From positions 81,628,501 through 81,692,500 of the forward strand of contig CM074858.1 in assembly GCA_037501455.1 (NCBI GenBank): a DNA stretch of 64,000 nt. Direction: 5' to 3'. The notes beneath the pieces were generated by a model. The model ran no database searches. It saw only the letters and a list, made by a program, of their open reading frames with translations, and had not been told where the DNA came from. This document shows, in pieces, positions 1 to 13,750 of the stretch. Made by a program: the position numbers and the translations under genes. The stretch comes from Lantana camara. Lineage: Eukaryota; Streptophyta; Magnoliopsida; Lamiales; Verbenaceae. Positions within the stretch are counted from its first letter, which is position 1; the number at the start of each line of letters is the position of its first letter.

Positions 1-2724
1 GGCTGCAAGTTCGAGATCGTGCGTGGGATAATTCTTTTCGTGTTCCTTCAACTTTCTAGAGGCGTAGGCGATCACTTTCCAATTCTGCATCAATACACAA
101 CCCAAGCCTTCCTTAGAGGCGTCCGTATAAACTGTGTAACCTTCATTACCTTCGGGAAGTGCTAACACAGGTGCAGTTGTCAACTTCTCCTTCAACACTT
201 GAAAACTCGCCTCACACGAAGAATCCCACTCAAATTTAGCCTCTTTCTTTGTCAATCGGGTCAAAGGAGCTGCAATCTTTGAGAAATCCTGTACGAATCT
301 CCGATAATAGCCCGCTAAACCCAAGAAACTTCTTATTTCTGAGACATTCTTCGGAGTTTTCCACTGAATAACTGTCTCTATCTTTGAAGGATCTACTTCC
401 AAACCCTTCCTTGAAACAACGTGGCCTACAAAAGAAACCCGATCAATCCAAAATTCGCACTTGCTGAACTTAGCATACAATTGGTGTTCTCTCAACTGAT
501 CCAACACCAACTTGAGATGTCGGGCATGATTCTCTTCAGTTCTGGAATACACCAAAATGTCGTCAATAAAGATCACCACAAACTTATCGAGGTAGGGATG
601 GAAAATCCTATGGATCATATCCATAAATGCTGCAGGGGCATTAGTTGGACCAAATGGCATGACTACGAACTCGTAATGCCCATACCGGGTGTTGAATCCC
701 GTCTTTGGAATGTCTCCTTCCCGGATTTTTAATTGATAATATCCTTGCCTCAAATCCAGTTTGGAGCACACCCCTGAACCTTGCAACATATCAAACAAAT
801 CCTCGATGTGGGGTAAAGGATACTTATTCTTGATAGTCATTATGTTTAACTCTCGGTAATCGATGCACATCCTCAATGTTCCGTCCTTTTTCTTAACAAA
901 TAAAACCGGAGCACCCAACGGTGAAGAACTCAGCCGAATAAATCCATTCTTAAGAAGTTCTTCTAATTGAATCTTTAATTCCTTCAATTCTGCCGGTGCC
1001 ATTCTGTAAGGGGTCTTGGAATACGGTGTTGATCCCGGATACAAATCTATAACAAATTCTATCTCTCGGTCCGGTGGCAACGAATTCAAACTTTCCGGGA
1101 ACACATCGGGATACTCCTTAACCACGGCCACTTCTTCGAACTTAACTTGATCCTTAGGTTTATTAAGAAGATAGGCAACATATCCCGTAGCTCCATCTCT
1201 AATCAACTTGTGAGCTTCGGTAAAAGACAAAAGCGGCACTGATTTCGAACCAAACCCCACAATTACTTCTTTACCCAAATGGAGCTTTTTAGCAAAGCAA
1301 TCAACCACGGCCCGACGCTTGTACAACCAATCCATGCCCAATATCACCCCGTATCTCTTCATTGGCATAACGATAAAATTAGCTGAATAAACCCGGTCTT
1401 CCATCTTCACAACACAATTCTTCACCACCCTGTCTGACACAAGATTTCCCCCGAGAGGGGAGCTAACTAGGAAGCAATTATCCACAGAAATAACAGGTAG
1501 GCAAAGAGTAGCACATAGATCACGAGAGATAAAGGAATGCGTGGCACCCGGATCGAATAATGCATGTATGTTCATGTTGTGAATGCAAACGGTACCTTCC
1601 ACCACGGCATTTGGGTCGGCCTCGATATTTTGTTCCTCGCCCTCAAGGGCATAAGCTCGTGCTCGAACTAGTGGCCTTTGAGCTCCTCCCTGAAAACCTG
1701 GAATTTTGTCGGGGCAAACATTGGCTGTATGATCCGCCTTTCCACAAATCAGATACAACCCGAGTCTTCTCCTGCAAGTGTTATAAGAATGGGTTGGTCC
1801 TCCACAATACATACACGGAGGATGATCTTTGCGAGGTCCTATAGGAGCTAGGGGAACTTGAGGTACCCGTGGAGCTTGCTTTGGGACAAAGGGCTTCTTG
1901 AACGGTCCTTTTTGTTGAGGAGTTGAGAAAGTCATAGGTCTCTTTCCTTGATTATACCCCGATCTGGAACCGGATCCTTGTCCCTGCCGGTAAGAAGACC
2001 TTCGGGCATTCACAGAATCTTTCACTTTTCAGGCCTTCACGGTCGCCTTCAACCAAGTACTCGTGTTAACGGCTTCAAGAGATGTCTGAATATCAGGCCG
2101 AAGTCCTTAAACGAATTGCATGGCCTTATGAGAGTCATCACTCGCTATATTGGGGGCATAGCGGGATAACCTCTCAAACTCTGAAATGTATTCACCAACC
2201 GACCTCGATCCCTGCTTCAATTCCGTAAATTCCTTCAATCTTCGCGTTCAGGATGCGGGAGGAATAAACTTGTTCTTGAATTCCCGTGTGAAAACCTCCC
2301 AATTAACCTCTTCTCCCATTGCAGCTAAAACAATCATAGTACTTTCCCACCATGAGTAGGCCTCACCTTGAATTAGAGTAATAGTACATCGGGCCTTCTC
2401 CTGAGACTCGCATGGAATAAGTTCCCAAATCCTCTCCACTTCCTTGAGCCACATCTCCGCTTGTATATCATTTCCCTTGAAGAATTTCGGGGGATGTTGG
2501 TTTTGAAAGTCTCTAAGGATAGCAAAAAGTGGAGTCTCTTGTGGTACTGCGGGTGCAGGTGGTGCTGGAGGTGCAGGTGGCACATAGTCCCGAAGCCTTT
2601 GATCAATAATATTTATGACTAAATTCATAAAAGCTTCAGCCGGTTGTGGTGGTGGTGGAGGAGGTGTAGGAGAACGATTTCGGTGATGGCGCCGTTCCGG
2701 AGATCGATATCTTCTAGGAGGCAT
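1..2724 (-). pseudogene. Unit A gag-pol remnant (gag, protease, reverse transcriptase start)
   Basis: This is the second internal region of the array, nearly identical to 7751-10466. The gag start is at 2724 ([12 protein letters not shown], then a proline-rich N-terminus). The retrotransposon gag domain is cut by several in-frame stops: an arginine position in unit B reads TGA near 2248, a glutamine reads TAA near 2108, and a leucine reads TGA near 2030. The zinc-knuckle, protease (LFDPGATH near 1553) and reverse transcriptase segments follow. The gag-pol junction is continuous here ([12 protein letters not shown]), which shows that the family normally makes one gag-pol frame. The copy runs off the left edge within the RNase H region. 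It cannot make Gag. Confidence 0.85.
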
Positions 2725-2938
2725 CCTGTTAATAAACTACGGAAAACACATGCTATGTTTAGTTCATGCATGAAAAGAGAAGATAATTCAATCAATATGC
2801 GATAATTAAGCACATAGGCACATTAGATATGCAAAAGAGACACGTTGACAAGTAATTCCTATAGCCGAACGACCTAGACCAAATCACACGACACTAGGGC
2901 CCGGTTTTGCAACCCGAAACTCTGATACCACATTAGGA
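2725..2938 (-). other. Unit A untranslated leader with tRNA-iMet primer-binding site
   Basis: This lies between the LTR and gag. On the minus strand the PBS reads TGGTATCAGAGTTTC (2916-2930), matching the 3' end of initiator methionine tRNA, with a short spacer from the LTR end at 2939. Just before the gag ATG is a CAG|G that resembles a splice acceptor. The stretch around 2894-2898 (CTAGG) is the empty version of the site where solo LTR S1 sits in unit B. Confidence 0.85.
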
Positions 2939-5900
2939 TGTAGCACCCGAGCGCAAGGTACCACATCCCCCGCACCGAGACCCCACCCGAATATGAAATA
3001 GATAATCCATACTCAAGCTAGATCAAGGCGAACGGGGACATACACGCACTCTATGCTATGCGGGACTAACCCTTAAACTAAGAAATACAAGAATAGACAA
3101 TAAAGCGGAAGCATAAATAACATATAAGTTGTACATTGAGCATCACGCTCCAAAAGAATATATCATAAGTCACATTCCTAAAAGGCCCAAAATATACAAT
3201 TCCCTAAGTCATAGATAAAATACCAAGACCATAAGTATGAGTATGCAAGTGTAAACAAAATATACAAGAGCTAGAAGCAAATAAAAAGACTCTAGACTCG
3301 AATTCCAGCCTAGCTCCCCTTACACCTGCACAACAAAAACTGAAAACAATCCGGGTTCAGTCCAAAGGCGACTGGTGGGTATAAAACAGGGCATAAATAT
3401 AGATAAAACGATAATTAAACAAGTACATGCAAGCCATAATCCCAAATGAGGTTTTCAAAACATTTCTCAAGTGAGTGAAATAAGGAAATCATCAATCGGG
3501 ATTATAACACTCAAATTCATTAGGTCTTTAGTGGCCCTGCGAGTGGGCGTGCATTATCTCCAACCAACACCTTGTTTATTTCAATAAAACATTCATTCAA
3601 TCATTCTTTTCATGCATACTATTCTTTTGTGCACATACATAACATATACTCCTTCTTCTTCCGGGTTGGTGGACGGGTTTGCAAGACCCGGCCACCCATG
3701 CATTGACCAAAAGGGGTTACATGACTCCCCGGATGGCACTCAACGTCCATTCCTCGCTAACTCCTAACGAGGTCCGGTTACGTCGTTAGATTGGTGGGAC
3801 TAGTGAAAGGGATCACCGTCGGCCCATGCCTCCCCGGATAGCCTCTAGCACTAAGTCCCTGGGCCCCATTCTGTGCATTCGATCATTTCTCGCCAAAACA
3901 TTTAGGTAGGGTTCATAAAAGAAGGGCTTTACGTTCAAAATCATAGACTCGATAAAAAGGACTCTATATATATATAATTTTAGGCCGAAATCTTTACATA
4001 TAAGAGGTATATAAGGTCATTTAACTAAGAAGAAGAGAAACCCACCTTCAAAGATAAAATAAAAGGAGTAGAAGCTTCAAGGATCGCCTTCACCTTCAAT
4101 CGGACCCGGATCTGTGTGAACAAAGTGGTGTGAGACTCAAAATGACCAAATAAGATGCTCGGCAATAAAATAATCATGATATGAATGCATAAAAGATGAT
4201 ATTATGTAATGGACACGTTCATGTGCACTATTAATGTCTTAAAGACATAAACATTCATTCCATTCTTTTCATGAAGCGTTCAAATTTGTTAAAGTTCAAC
4301 ATCTCCATAAATCATACTAATTTAGTCCAAGAAATTCAAATAACGATCATAGCATGTAGTATAACATGTATACGTATCATACAAGTCATTAAATAAGGAA
4401 TAAATAACAATTAGGGTTCAAACTTAAGAGCAAAGTCCATGCATGCGCACATTAGGAGCAAAGGAGACACATTGAAGCATAACTCGTAAAATATTCCACA
4501 AAAAATCATAAAATTTCATAACACTCAAGATAATACATGTTAGCATAGCATAGAAGTCATAAACGAGGTGGAGGAATATAAAACAAGCGAAGAAAAACAA
4601 GAAAAAACGAAACCGGAGCAATAAAAAAAAACTGGACAGAATCCACCCCCATGGATTTTTCCAAAGGGAAAAAACCACCCCCATGGATTTGGTCCAGACC
4701 TACTGACTCAAATCCACCCCCGTGGATTTGAGTCTGTAGCCAAAAAAAAGAAAGAAACGCAGTAGAAAAACAGAGCAACACCATTCAATCTCCAACCAAC
4801 ATACTCAGGTAAGTTAAGATCACCAATATGCAATAAAACCACTCCACAACAACACACAAACATGCTCCCAAAGTGTTGAAACATGATATGGAGGTAAGGA
4901 TGATCATTTCATGTAAAAACTTCAAATATACATTAATGGTAACTCATGAATGCTTCAACTACCATCTAATACTTCACCATAAATGCAAAGAAGGTGTCAT
5001 GGCAACTATATTCAAGCTTGGAATCAACCAAAACAACCAAGGAATGAAAGAGATCAACAAATTGGCATATAACCTACCTATTCATCCATATATCCAAAAC
5101 CCCATCAATACATGATCAAAATTGGCGATGCAAAGCTTAAAATGACCCATATTGAATGTATAACATGATCCTAAACTCACCTTGTGGATTGAATGGAGGA
5201 AAAATGGAGATTTGAGCTTGAATCTCCAAGGAGGGCAAGGGTTACGGGATTTCCTGGAGAGCAGGGCAAGTTTGGTTGATTTTCGCTTAGTTTCTGAGGT
5301 TGGTTCGGTATGGGTGTGTATGGGGAGATAGTGGGGTGAACTAGGGTCACATAGGTTCAAACCATGGTTAATTTGGCCAAGGTATGAGGGAGTTATGGCA
5401 TTTTTGGCAATGTGTGGTAGATTTGGCTCCCGTTGCGAGTTTCGGTTGAATTTCGGGGGTTCAAATGATATTAGAAAAATATAAGGCTAAGTTCATTGAA
5501 CTCAAATTTTCGATACAAGTTCAACGAAGTTTACGAAACTCAAATCCGAGTTTCCTAGCTCAAGATATCACGTACGGAACCAAAGGTGCGCTAATTTCCC
5601 ATTAGCCCCGTTTTGGTTCCTAATGCACAAAATAAATTCAAAACACAATCAAACAAATCTGAAAACATAAAACGAGCATATATTTATATTCAAGAGACAC
5701 CTAAATCCAACATATTAAAATTCCACAAAGTTTCGAATTCATTAAATACGGAAATGACTCGTAAACATTTAACGCATGCACAAATATTCAAGAAATTCAT
5801 ATAATTTCAATTCAAATAGTTCAAATACTTAAAGAATTTCAAATAAGAATAAATATAAATCATATAATCAAGTAATTAAAATAATTTAAACGCGCACTTA

Positions 5901-5948
5901 AAGAGCACACAAATCATACCTGAAAATCCGAAATAGCGGGGCGTCACA
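2939..5948 (-). repeat. Shared LTR of the tandem array (3' LTR of B, 5' LTR of A)
   Basis: The LTR is 3010 bp. Its plus-strand left end is TGTAGCACCC and its right end GGCGTCACA, so on the coding strand it runs TGTGACGCC to GGGTGCTACA. A near-identical copy is at 14937-17974. Splice-like marks on the minus strand are a donor CAAG|GTGAGT (exon side 5181), an acceptor ACACAG before 4111, a donor AAG|GTGGGT after 4046, and an acceptor TGTGCAG at 3326. A stem-loop CAGTC/GACTG is at 3358-3374. Three quasi-palindromic repeats around CCACCCCCRTGG lie at about 4638-4731. Confidence 0.92.
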
Positions 5949-5965
5949 ACCTCTCCCCCTTAAAA
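5949..5965 (-). other. Polypurine tract of unit B
   Basis: On the minus strand the sequence is TTTTAAGGGGGAGAGGT, directly before the TG of the LTR. This is the standard site for priming plus-strand DNA synthesis and marks the 3' end of the unit B internal region. Confidence 0.85.
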
Positions 5966-5981
5966 GAATCCGTCCTCGGAT

Positions 5982-8900
5982 TCACTGATTGTCCGGAAAT
6001 AACTCGGGATGGAATTTCCTCATCTTATCCTCCGTCTCCCACGTAGCCTCTTCCAATTTATCACTTCTCCATAGGACCTTAACTAGTGGGATTTGCCGGT
6101 TTCGAAGTTCTTGAAATTTTCGATCCAAAATCTTAACCGGTTTCTGAACGAGGGTAAGGTGAGGCTCAATTTCCACTTTTTCCTCGGGTAGGATCTCTGA
6201 ATCATCTGGATGATATTTTCTGAGTTGGGAAACATGGAACACATTGTGAATTCCCGTCAAACTCAGAGGTAGATCCAACCGATAAGCCGTATCCCCGATT
6301 TTCTCCAAAATCTCATAGGGTCCCAAGTACCTAGTGTTCAATTTCCCAGCTTTTCGAATTCTCGTGAACCCTTTTCTCGGAGAAGCTTTTAGGAATACCC
6401 TATCACCTACTTCAAACTCAAGATTCTTCCTTCGACGGTCCGCATAACTCTTTTGTCTATCTTGAGCTACTTTCATCCGATGTCGAATGAATTGAATCTT
6501 ATCAATCGCCTCTTGAACGGCCTTAGAAGGCTTTTCCTTCTTTTCTCCCCGTTTCACTCCTTCTTGTTTACTCCATTTCCATTCCTCTAAATCGAAAAAC
6601 AAGGGAGATCTACACTTCCTTCCGTAGAGAGCTTCATAAGGTGTCATTCCTATCGAGGCTTGAAAGCTATTGTTGTAGGCAAATTCAATCAACGACAGTT
6701 TTCGTTCCACGAGCTCTGAAAGTCCAATGCACACACCCTTAACATATCCTCTAAATACTTAATCAACCTTTCAGATTGTCCGTCCGTTTGAGGATGAAAA
6801 GCGGTGCTGAAATGAAGCCTTGTTCCTAAATTTCTTTGCAACTCTTGCCAAAATCCAGAGGTAAACCTTGGATCCCTATCTGACACTATACTTATGGGCA
6901 CTCCATGTAACCGAACTATCTCATCCCGATATTTCTTAGCCAATTTCGACACTTTATCGGACATCCGAATAGCAAGAAAATGTGCTGACTTTGTCAATCG
7001 ATCCACTATCACCCAAATCCCATCGAAACCACCTTTCACTCTTGGAAGACCCGAAACAAAATCCATAGCAATCTGTTCCCATTTAGATTCGGGTATAGGT
7101 AACGGTTGCAATAATCCCGAGGGCCTCTGATGCTCAGCTTTCACTAACTGTCAAGTCAGGCATTGTCTCACAAAGTTCACCACATCTCTCTTCAAACCAT
7201 TCCACCAATAATATTGCTTGAGATCCCGATACATCTTGTTTCCTCCCGGATGTACTGAATAAGCTGATTTATGAGCTTCATCCAAAATGAGCCTTCTCAA
7301 ATCCTTAGGAATCACAATTCTGTTCTTAAACCTGAAAATTCCCGTATCATCAAATCCAAAAGGACACTCGGGATCCTCTCGAGCTTTCTCAACTAATTTA
7401 TGAACTTCGGGATCACTTCTTTGAGTCTCAAATATCCTTTCTCTTAAATCCGAGTGAATTGAAATATTAGAGATACGAGCTCTTATTCTAATAGGCTCTT
7501 CTATATCTCTACTCGTCCCTTCCAAGTTACATACACTAGCCTTCCTGCTCAGTGCATCCACGACCACATTACCTTTGCCGGGAAGGTATTTAATCACACA
7601 ATCATAGTCTTCGAGAGATTCCATCCAACGCCTTTGTCTCATGTTTAGCTCCTTCTGAGAAAACAAGTACTGGAGACTCTTGTGGTCAGAAAAGATCTCA
7701 AATGAAACCCCGTAAAGATAATGCCTCTATTTCCCTAGGGCAAATATCACGGCTGCAAGTTCGAGATCGTGCATGGGATAATTCTTTTCGTGTTCCTTCA
7801 ACTTCCTAGAGGTGTACGCGATCACTTTCCCATTCTGTATCAATACACAACCCAAGCCTTCCTTAGAGGCGTCCGTATAAACTGTGTAACCTTCATTACC
7901 TTCGGGAAGTGCTAACACAGGTGCAGTTGTCAACTTCTCCTTCAACACTTGAAAACTCGCCTCACACGAAGAATCTCACTCAAATTTAGCCTCTTTCTTT
8001 GTCAATCGGGTCAAAGGAGCTGCAATCTTTGAGAAATCCTGTACGAATCTCCGATAATAGCCCGCTAAACCCAAGAAACTTCTTATTTCTGAGACATTCT
8101 TCGGAGTTTTCCACTGAATAACTGTCTCTATCTTTGAAGGATCTACTTCCAAACCCTTCCTTGAAACAACGTGGCCTACAAAAGAAACCTGATCAATCCA
8201 AAATTCGCACTTGCTGAACTTAGCATACAATTGGTGTTCTCTCAACTGATCCAACACCAACTTGAGATGCCGGGCATGATCCTCTTCAGTTCTTGAATAC
8301 ACCAAAATGTCGTCAATAAAGATCACCACAAACTTATCGAGGTAGGGATGGAAAATCCTATGCATCATATCCATAAATGCTGCAGGGGCATTAGTTAGAC
8401 CAAATGGCATGACTACGAACTCATAATGCCCATACCGGGTGTTGAATCCAGTCTTTGGAATGTCTCCTTCCCGGATTTTTAATTGATAATATCCTTGCCT
8501 CAAATCCAGTTTCGAGTATACCCCTGAACCTTGCAACATATCAAACAAATCCTCGATATGGGGTAAAGGATACTTATTCTTGATAGTCATTCTGTTTAAC
8601 TCTCGGTAATCGATGCAAATCCTTAATGTTCCGTCCCTTTTCTTAACAAATAAAACCGAAGCACCCCAAGGTGAAGAACTCGGCTGAATAAATCCATTCT
8701 TAAGAAGTTCTTCCAATTGAATCTTTAATTCCTTCAATTCTGCCGGTGCCATTTTGTAAGGGGTCTTGGAATACGGCCTTGATCCCGGATACAAATCTAT
8801 AACAAATTCTATCTCTCGATCCGGTGGCAACGAATTCAAACTTTCCGGGAACACATCGGGATACTCCTTAACCACGGCCACATCTTCGAACTTAACTTGA

Positions 8901-9463
8901 TCCTTAGGTTTATTAAGAAGATAGGCAACATATCCCGTAGCTCCATCTCTAATCAACTTGTGAGCTTCGGTAAAAGACAAAAGCGGCACTGATTTCGAAC
9001 CAAACCCCACAATTACTTCTTTACCCAAATAGACCTTTTTAGCAAAGCAATCAACCACGGCCCGGCGCTTGTACAACCAATCCATGCCCAATATCACCCC
9101 GTATCTGTTCATTGGCATAACGATAAAATTAGCTGAATAAACCCGGTCTTCCATCTTCACAACATAATTCTTCACCACCCTGTCTGACACAAGATTTCCC
9201 CCGAGAGGGGAGCTAACTAGGAAGCAATTATCCACAGAAATAACAGGTAGGCAAAGAGTAGCACATAGATCACGAGAGATAAAGTAATGCGTGGCACCCA
9301 GATCGAATAATGCTTGTATGTTCATGTTGTGAATGCAAAATGTACCTTCCACCACGGCATTTGGGTCGGCCTCGATATTTTGTTCCTCGCCCTCAAGGGC
9401 AGAAGCTCGTGCTCGAACTAGTAGCTCCTCCCTGAAAACCTGGAATTTTGTCGGGGCAAACAT
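5982..9463 (-). pseudogene. Unit B pol: protease, RT, RNase H, integrase with chromodomain (broken)
   Basis: In order on the minus strand: protease (LFDLGATH near 9306), reverse transcriptase with the FIDD active site, RNase H (DASKEGLG), integrase zinc-binding region, integrase core (VSDRDPRF and DGQSERL, with the catalytic glutamate kept), the GPYEI C-terminal motif, and a chromodomain-like tail (ILDRKFQEL to TWETEDKM). This order and tail are typical of Tekay/Del chromoviruses. Breaks relative to unit A and L1: an 8-bp deletion at the gag-pol junction near 9420; TGA for tryptophan at 7976-7978; TAG for tryptophan at 7727-7729; TGA for cysteine in the integrase zinc region at 7151-7153; and a one-base deletion near 6690-6703. 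No full Pol can be made. Confidence 0.92.
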
Positions 9464-10466
9464 TGGCTATATGATCCGCCTTTTCACAAATCAGACACAA
9501 CCCGAGTCTTCTCCTGCAAGTGTTATAAGAATGGGTTGGTCCTCCACAATACATACACGGAGGATGATCTTTGCGAGGTCCTATAGGAGCTTGGGGAACT
9601 TGAGGTGCCCGTGGAGCTTGCTTTGGGACAAAGGGCTTCTTGAACGGACCTTTTTGTTGAGGAGTTGAGAAAGTCATAGGTCTCTTTCCTTGATTATACC
9701 CCGATCCGGAACCGGATCCTTGTCCCTGCCGATAAGAAGACCTTCGGGCATTCACAGAATCTTCCACTTTTAAGGCCTTCACGGTCGTCTTCACCCAAGT
9801 ACTCATGTTAACGGCTTCAAGAGATGTCTGAATATCAGGCCGAAGTCCTTGAACGAATTGCATGGCCTTATGAGAGTCATCACTCGCTATATTGGGGGCA
9901 TAGCGGGATAACCTCTCAAACTCTGAAATGTAATCACCAACCGACCTCGATCCCTGCTTTAATTCTGTAAATTCCTTCAATCTTCGCGTGCGGGATGCGG
10001 GAGGAATAAACTTGTTCTTGAATTCCCAAGTGAAAACCTCCCAATTAACCTCTTCTCCCATTGCAGCTAAAACAATCATAGTACTTTCCCACCATGAGTA
10101 GGCCTCACCTTGAATTAGAGTAATAGTACATCGGGCCTTCTCCCGAGACTCGCATGGAATAAGTTCCCAAATCCTCTCCACTTCCTTGAGCCACATCTCC
10201 GCTTGTATATCATTTCCCTTGAAGAATTTCAGGGGATGTTGGTTTTGAAAGTCTCTAAGGATAGCAGAAAGTGGAGTCTCTTGTGGTACTGCGGGTGCAG
10301 GTGGTCCTGGAGGTGCAGGTGGCACATAGTCCCGAAGCCTTTGATCAATAATATTTATGACTGAATTCACAAAAGCTTCAGCCGGTTGTGGTGGTGGTGG
10401 AGGAGGTGTAGGAGAACGATTTCGGTGATGGCGCCGTTCCGGAGATCGATATCTTCTAGGAGGCAT
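9393..10466 (-). CDS. Unit B Gag polyprotein (complete domains, altered C-terminus)
   Basis: Gag packages the element RNA into cytoplasmic virus-like particles. The frame opens upstream at 10493, but I take the methionine at 10466 ([12 protein letters not shown]), because unit A begins at the same point and a splice-acceptor-like CAG lies directly before it. It has a basic and proline-rich N-terminus (PPPPPPQP), a retrotransposon gag domain (including [12 protein letters not shown]), a Gly/Ser-rich linker, and two CX2CX4HX4C zinc knuckles ([14 protein letters not shown] and [14 protein letters not shown]). An 8-bp deletion near 9420 throws the frame off and ends it at 9393, so it is no longer fused to Pol as in unit A. 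The protein could still be made if transcribed. Confidence 0.75.
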   Translation of the reverse strand: MPPRRYRSPERRHHRNRSPTPPPPPPQPAEAFVNSVINIIDQRLRDYVPPAPPGPPAPAVPQETPLSAILRDFQNQHPLKFFKGNDIQAEMWLKEVERIWELIPCESREKARCTITLIQGEAYSWWESTMIVLAAMGEEVNWEVFTWEFKNKFIPPASRTRRLKEFTELKQGSRSVGDYISEFERLSRYAPNIASDDSHKAMQFVQGLRPDIQTSLEAVNMSTWVKTTVKALKVEDSVNARRSSYRQGQGSGSGSGYNQGKRPMTFSTPQQKGPFKKPFVPKQAPRAPQVPQAPIGPRKDHPPCMYCGGPTHSYNTCRRRLGLCLICEKADHIANVCPDKIPGFQGGATSSSTSFCP

Positions 10467-10640
10467 CCTGTTAATAAACCACGGAAAACACATGCTATGT
10501 TTAGTTCATGCATGAAAAGAGAAGATAATTCAATCAATATGCGATAATTAAGCACATAGGCACATTAGAGATGAAAAAGAGACACGTTGACAAGTAATTC
10601 TTATAGCCGAACGACCTAGACCAAATCACACGACACTAGG
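10467..10640 (-). other. Unit B leader, gag-proximal part
   Basis: This is untranslated leader matching 2725-2898 of unit A. Minus-strand CAG at 10468-10470, one base before the gag ATG, looks like a splice acceptor. The segment ends with CTAGG (10636-10640), the target duplication of S1. The rest of the leader resumes at 14892. Confidence 0.8.
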
Positions 10641-13625
10641 TGTGACGCCCTGTTTTCTCGAAGGGCGTCCTTACGACATCAACAAGTAAGTCTCTACACT
10701 TATGTGTGTTTAATTTAAGAGTTCTTGAATTATGTGATTTAATATAAATCCAATTTAATATGTGATAATTCGAATTTGTTCCATGAAATAATCGTCAAGT
10801 TGATTTTAAATCCATCATGTTACTTAACTTGTTTAATTTCGGTTTACTTGAATTCCTTGAGATTAGTTGTCAATCATGTGTTTACGAAATGTCGTTAAAT
10901 TGTACGAAAGGTTTCTAAAATGAAATTGAATTAAACTCTAATTGGTAAATCTCTCTCTTTCATTGTAATTTATGAAATTTATGCGGAGCTTGAATCTTTA
11001 TTCGTAACTTTACCAATTTTATTTACGATTATTTGTACGCGATATGTCTCTTTGCTACGCGATAAGGATACCCGGTTGTATTTAGCTTGTGCACAAGACA
11101 CATTTCTCCCAATCCCTTTTCTCTCTCTCTCTCTCCACGGGCCACATTGCGCGGCTTTGGTTACGAGCCCATAACTCGATCATTTCTCGACGAAATTCAA
11201 AAAACGAATAGTCCATTTCGATTATCTCAACGAGACCGACGCAAGAGTACCAATTTCACGGAATAACGACGAACGGTGACGGAGTTATGGCCGGATTTCA
11301 GTAGCAGCGGCGGAGCTATCAGACTGCCGCCACTTCGCCGGCGTTTCGCGGCATTTTCCGGCCACCTCCTTGTTACACGCGCCGGAGACCCAGAAAGTAG
11401 ACATCCCGGTGCATCGGTTGATGTCGGTGGCACGGCCATCGGAGCAACGACGAAGCCGCATGCGCCGCCTGAAGCTCGCAGCGGCGGCGCGGGTTACTGT
11501 AGCGGCGCGATTCCGCCGCTTCTGGCGGTGGTTTTCGACGGGGCTTGATGGTTTCTAAGGTTTTTCGACCCCTTGAGTTCATTTGCGGCATCAATTTCAC
11601 CAGATCTTGGCCGTAGGTGGTGGTTCCGACGATGTGGGCGGCGGCAGAATATTCGGCGGCCAACGGGGACTTTTTCCGGCCATCTTTTGGCCTCGGGATC
11701 TTCACGAAAGTTTTTCGGAACAATGAGAACTAGTGGCCTGTGATCAGGCGACTCCAGATTCTGTGGTTTGGCGGTGGATGGCGGTGGCAAAGTGGCGGTG
11801 CAACGGCGGTGCTAGCTCCGAGGATTTTTCCGACGAGATACCTTAGGGCTTTGGAAGAGCTCGTCATGGGTAAGACAATCGGTTTTCGAAGAGCTCCGAG
11901 GATTTTTCCGACGAGATACCTTGGTTCACCGGTTTGGAAGTAATTTGAGTTTGAAGATTTAGGGTTTTCGTGTTCTTAGATTTGAGATCTAGGACAATCG
12001 GCTTGGAATTTCCAGAAATTGATCGAGGATTCGGAACGGGCACGAAGACTTCATTTAGGAATGATTTTTCGGGATTTTTCCGGCGACCTTCGGCGGCGGT
12101 CCGGACAAATTCCGGTAGCTACAGTGGTGGCGTTCCGGCGGTGTCTGGTCAGAATGTTCGTCTCGATGTGGTGAGTTCGACGCCACTTTCCGTTCGTAAA
12201 TCGGACACTCGATCTATTTATTACGAATTATTTTGCGTAATTGTGATTATTTGAATTAATTGTTTTAAGTACAAATAAATTGGTTATTGTTGGTTTGTTG
12301 TTCGAGATGTATTCCAATCATATACGAAAAACATATATTGAATGGATTGTGATATGCATGAATGTTTCGATTTATAATTTGAATCCCGATGTGATGAATT
12401 TATGCTATGTGTTTAAATATGAAGGGGTGTTAGTGTAATATCTAGAAACTAATATCTTATGTGACTAAATGAACTTGAATGATATTTTAGAAGAACGAAC
12501 ATGTCGTGATTTCTCTATATGGATTTGAGACGTTCTCAATGTTATGTTTGTTGTAAATTGTGTTTCAAATATAAATTTAGATACATGAAAGATGCTTGAA
12601 CAACTTGAGACTTTATGCATGATAGGAGTTAGAATTGTAATATCTTGATTTACTCTTACTACTTGAAAATGGTATATTATGAATTATGATAAATTGATAA
12701 TTGTCATGCTTGTAAGTAATTAATTCCTAGTGGAATAATTGTATAAACACTTTAAACGAACAATTATGCTTAGTAATCAACTAAGGGGATGTTTGTGTAA
12801 TAATTCTAAACTTTTATAAATGACTTAGGGGATGTAAGTGTAATATTTATGAAACTATGAATGTGACTTGAGCTTGTGTACCAAACATGTTGTGAAGTTG
12901 TAAAGTATGAACTTAAGTGAATTAAATGCACTCTTTATTTGTATCAAGCATGCCATCTACGTACAACGACTTTGTATGTTTATATGATCAAGTTGTTCTT
13001 ACTTATGCACCTTATCACTCGATATGAACTTGATGCTTAATTCTAATATTATAATTGAACCCTGTGACATTGGATGATTTAATATACATTTCGTGAATAC
13101 ATTGACTTCCTAAATTGATCTTGCATCTTTGGATATGGAATTGCATGATGGTTGCTTGTAAATATGATCTTGTTGAGCATTGATATGCCTTGATTGACCA
13201 CGACACCTTATCCAAGCACAACATGAACACTTATGCATAACTACGATCATGTTGAGCAACGCCGTGCATCTTGTTTGGTTCATATAGAGTCTAAGTCTGG
13301 ACTTCTGTATGTCTTGTCACAGAGTTTGGTGGTGCCGGTGGGCCCGAGGTTTAGAGTGTTTGGCCCTTCACACTCTCAGACTCTACTTTCACGAGGTGAG
13401 GTTTAGGATTTTGTATAGTTACGCGACCTATGGCCTTAATATGCTGATTTCAACCCTTGCATGCGAGTATATCTATTATAAATACGTATGTGTTGGATAT
13501 GATATGTTTATGACCTTCTGAATCAACTCTGTTTGGAAAATTAAATATGAAAGCATATGTAAGCTGTTTTGAAAAGTACTTTACGTTATGTTCTGTATCG
13601 AGATTGCCATGAAAGATTGGCGTAT

Positions 13626-13750
13626 GTGATCCATCGTGATCTGTTCTGTTGTGATCCGTCGTGATCTGTTCTATTGTGATCCGTCGTGATCTGTTCTGTT
13701 GTGATCCGTCGTGATCTGTTATGTTGTGATCCGTTGTGATCTGTGTGTGG
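13626..13750 (+). repeat. 25-bp tandem repeat, five copies
   Basis: GTGATCC recurs at 13626, 13651, 13676, 13701 and 13726, an exact 25-bp period with minor variation (GTGATCCGTCGTGATCTGTT core). It lies inside S1, between the exon-2-like cassette and the stem-loop. The open frames it creates on the minus strand are products of the repeat. Confidence 0.9.

Noticed and set aside
2916..2930. Possible tRNA-iMet gene
   Set aside because: Only the 15-base primer-binding complement is present, next to an LTR. The same applies at 14914, 36767 and 52974.
11276..11790. Several overlapping frames on both strands in S1
   Set aside because: The region is GC-rich LTR U3, which gives long frames by chance; no domain is seen and E shares only parts of it.
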